From Helopsaltes ochotensis (Eukaryota > Chordata > Aves > Passeriformes > Locustellidae), in NCBI GenBank assembly GCA_013400155.1, contig VXBM01000008.1, forward strand, positions 2,159,377 to 2,223,376: a DNA stretch of 64,000 nucleotides, written 5' to 3'. Below are positions 63,640-64,000 of this stretch, piece after piece. The notes beneath the pieces were generated by a model that was not told the DNA's origin, searched no databases, and was given only the letters and a program-made list of their open reading frames with translations. A program made the position numbers and the translations under genes. Each line of letters starts with the position of its first letter. The first letter of the stretch is position 1.

Positions 63640-64000
63640 TGGATGCAGGCTGCCTGATGCAGGATGCTTTTGTCTGAAGTGTCCTCATGGAATCATTATA
63701 CTTGCATTAATCTTTAATCTGCAATTAAACAATCAGTTCTATGTAAAAGATAGCTGCAAACAGATCTCCTGAATGCACGCTAGGCAATGTATCTTAATGG
63801 ATGTATGCGTGCTGTCGGGGGGCTGCAATTAGGACAGCATCCATCACTGGGCCCCAGGTCAGCAAAAGGTTAGGGGAGAACAAAACCTCGCCAAGGTGCT
63901 GAGCATCCATCCGTGCTACCTGTCCTGCTGTAGGGCTGTGCCTGCAGCGGCAGAGAACATCGAGAGAAAAGCCAGGTGGGGGTGGGAAAGGAGATACAAT
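63640..64000. promoter_or_regulatory. CpG-retaining, GC-rising right edge
   Basis: Toward the window end the sequence becomes richer in GC and CpG (ATGCACGCTAGG, GTGCTGTCGGGG, CCTCGCCAAGG, ATCCGTGCT, CAGCGGCAG, CATCGAGAG), with homeodomain-like CAATTA strings at 63722-63726 and 63827-63832. No coding frame or repeat match was seen. It may be a conserved element or the shoulder of a CpG island starting beyond 64000. Confidence 0.25.

Larger units (their letters stand above)
30663..64000 (-). other. PDZRN4: PDZRN4 large upstream intron (partial, over 33 kb)
   Basis: This begins at the acceptor CTCTAG (next to 30662) and runs off the right edge. I looked on the minus strand for the preceding PDZ1 exon (a block ending in GLEIHDKIME, as remembered from mammals) and did not find it. 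Contents recognised are an LTR-like insert at 34551-35329, a possible LINE endonuclease fragment at 35638-35970, CR1 fragments at 42655-43341 and 62790-62970, and a (TA)n at 48695-48738. Unexplained GC-richer patches lie near 38080-38445, 39490-39960, 48140-48390, 49600-49980 and 58080-58350. No other gene can be supported. Confidence 0.8.

Noticed and set aside
1..64000. tRNA, rRNA, snRNA genes, CRISPR arrays, mitochondrial insertions, intact retroviral genes
   Set aside because: Looked for by eye on both strands. No cloverleaf-type sequence, direct-repeat array, organelle gene or retroviral coding domain could be recognised.

Overview
The window is AT-rich vertebrate genomic DNA. It is almost certainly from a bird: the recognisable dispersed repeats are 3' ends of CR1 (chicken repeat 1) LINEs, with no Alu, B1 or L1 sequence, and one element looks like an endogenous-retrovirus LTR. 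A turtle or crocodilian, which also carry CR1, cannot be fully excluded. There are no bacterial-style operons, CRISPR arrays, rRNAs or tRNAs that I can support.

The only gene I can support lies on the minus strand, and the window falls inside it. Five exons with consensus splice sites join in one reading frame and encode the middle of PDZRN4 (PDZ domain-containing RING finger protein 4). In transcript order they are 30662-30409 (end of PDZ1 plus linker), 28809-28707 (acidic linker), 6987-6889 (start of PDZ2), 4654-4592 (middle of PDZ2) and 1167-1066 (end of PDZ2). Assignment to PDZRN4 rather than PDZRN3 rests on remembered paralogue-specific linker residues (DICPFLLSD, SCHSLHP, LSSLPADADR). 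The RING and zinc-finger exons and the first part of PDZ1 lie to the right of 64000. The large last exon lies to the left of position 1.

Everything else is intron: about 1.1 kb (partial), 3.4 kb, 2.2 kb, 21.7 kb, 1.6 kb and more than 33 kb (partial). The introns hold five CR1 remnants (one in gene sense, four antisense), a CpG-rich LTR-like element at 34551-35329 in gene sense with its own TATA box and AATAAA, a possible older LINE endonuclease fragment at 35638-35970, a diverged 72-bp tandem repeat, a (TA)22 microsatellite, a strongly G-rich (sense strand) tract just upstream of the 103-nt exon, and several CpG-retaining or GC-rich patches that may be conserved regulatory DNA.

The numerous open frames of 60-150 codons show no recognisable families and are what AT-rich intron gives by chance; some are antisense shadows of exons or lie in CR1. 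No undescribed multi-gene system was found. The most interesting items are the LTR-like insertion and its sense polyadenylation signal, the G-rich tract beside a frame-shifting exon, the frame-neutral exon layout of PDZ2, and the CpG-retaining right edge, which could lie close to an alternative first exon.
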